From: Actinomycetes bacterium
GTDB lineage: Bacteria > Actinomycetota > Coriobacteriia > Coriobacteriales > Coriobacteriaceae
Assembly: GCA_023441725.1 (NCBI GenBank)
Contig: JAEZNV010000159.1
Coordinates: 1-5,192, forward strand
Length of the DNA stretch: 5,192 nt
Direction of reading: 5' to 3'
Positions 5,154 through 5,192 of this stretch are shown here, in pieces (the first letter of the stretch is position 1; each line of letters begins with the position of its first letter). A program made the position numbers and the translations under genes. The notes below the pieces were generated by a model. The model saw only the letters and a list, made by a program, of their open reading frames with translations, made no database searches and was not told where the DNA came from.

Positions 5154-5192
5154 GTTGGTGGCTCCTTTCGTGATGCCGTGGCGCGGTCGCAC

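Noticed and set aside
4939..5192. T-box or tryptophan-binding riboswitch as the controlling element
   Set aside because: No T-box consensus (UGGN bulge region) or other riboswitch signature was seen, while a ribosome-site-bearing ORF with three Trp codons explains the region well.

Overview
The window looks like chromosome from a high-GC member of the Coriobacteriia, most likely Collinsella or a close relative. This is judged from the codon style, strong GC-rich Shine-Dalgarno sites, GC-clamped terminators and protein flavour; no search could be run. It holds two gene groups that converge on a terminator region near 1540-1660. No stretch longer than 300 bases lacks a gene.

Left half, plus strand (3-1538): the C-terminal part of an ATP-grasp carboxylate-amine ligase, cut by the window edge, is followed by an Asp/Glu-family racemase. 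The pairing resembles the aspartate racemase/D-aspartate ligase pair that builds D-Asp cross-bridges in Enterococcus peptidoglycan, so a cell-wall D-amino-acid role is the best inference. A REP-like palindrome and a 14-bp-stem terminator close this side.

Right half, minus strand (5192 down to 1663): an energy-coupling factor (ECF) vitamin/amino-acid importer in the order leader region, S component, fused double-ATPase, EcfT. The S component (190 aa) resembles TrpP, the tryptophan-type S component. Upstream of it, and too short for routine gene calling, is a 22-codon leader ORF (5153-5085) with a good ribosome site and three consecutive Trp codons. A strong intrinsic terminator (5048-5018) follows, before the transporter start. 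This is the architecture of ribosome-mediated transcription attenuation, and it independently points to tryptophan as the substrate. The main result of the window is therefore a Trp-attenuated, probably dedicated (group I) ECF tryptophan importer.

The leader has more structure than the minimum. Codons 19-21 can pair with the loop and 3' side of the terminator (a candidate antiterminator). Codons 13-20 lie in a 21-position, nearly perfect inverted repeat whose other arm is beyond the terminator. The same segment can also pair upstream of the leader ribosome site. Between the S gene and the ATPase gene lies a 212-base gap filled with two palindromic elements, one of them a roughly 100-base foldback. 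They may be mobile REP-type repeats or mRNA elements that set subunit ratios.
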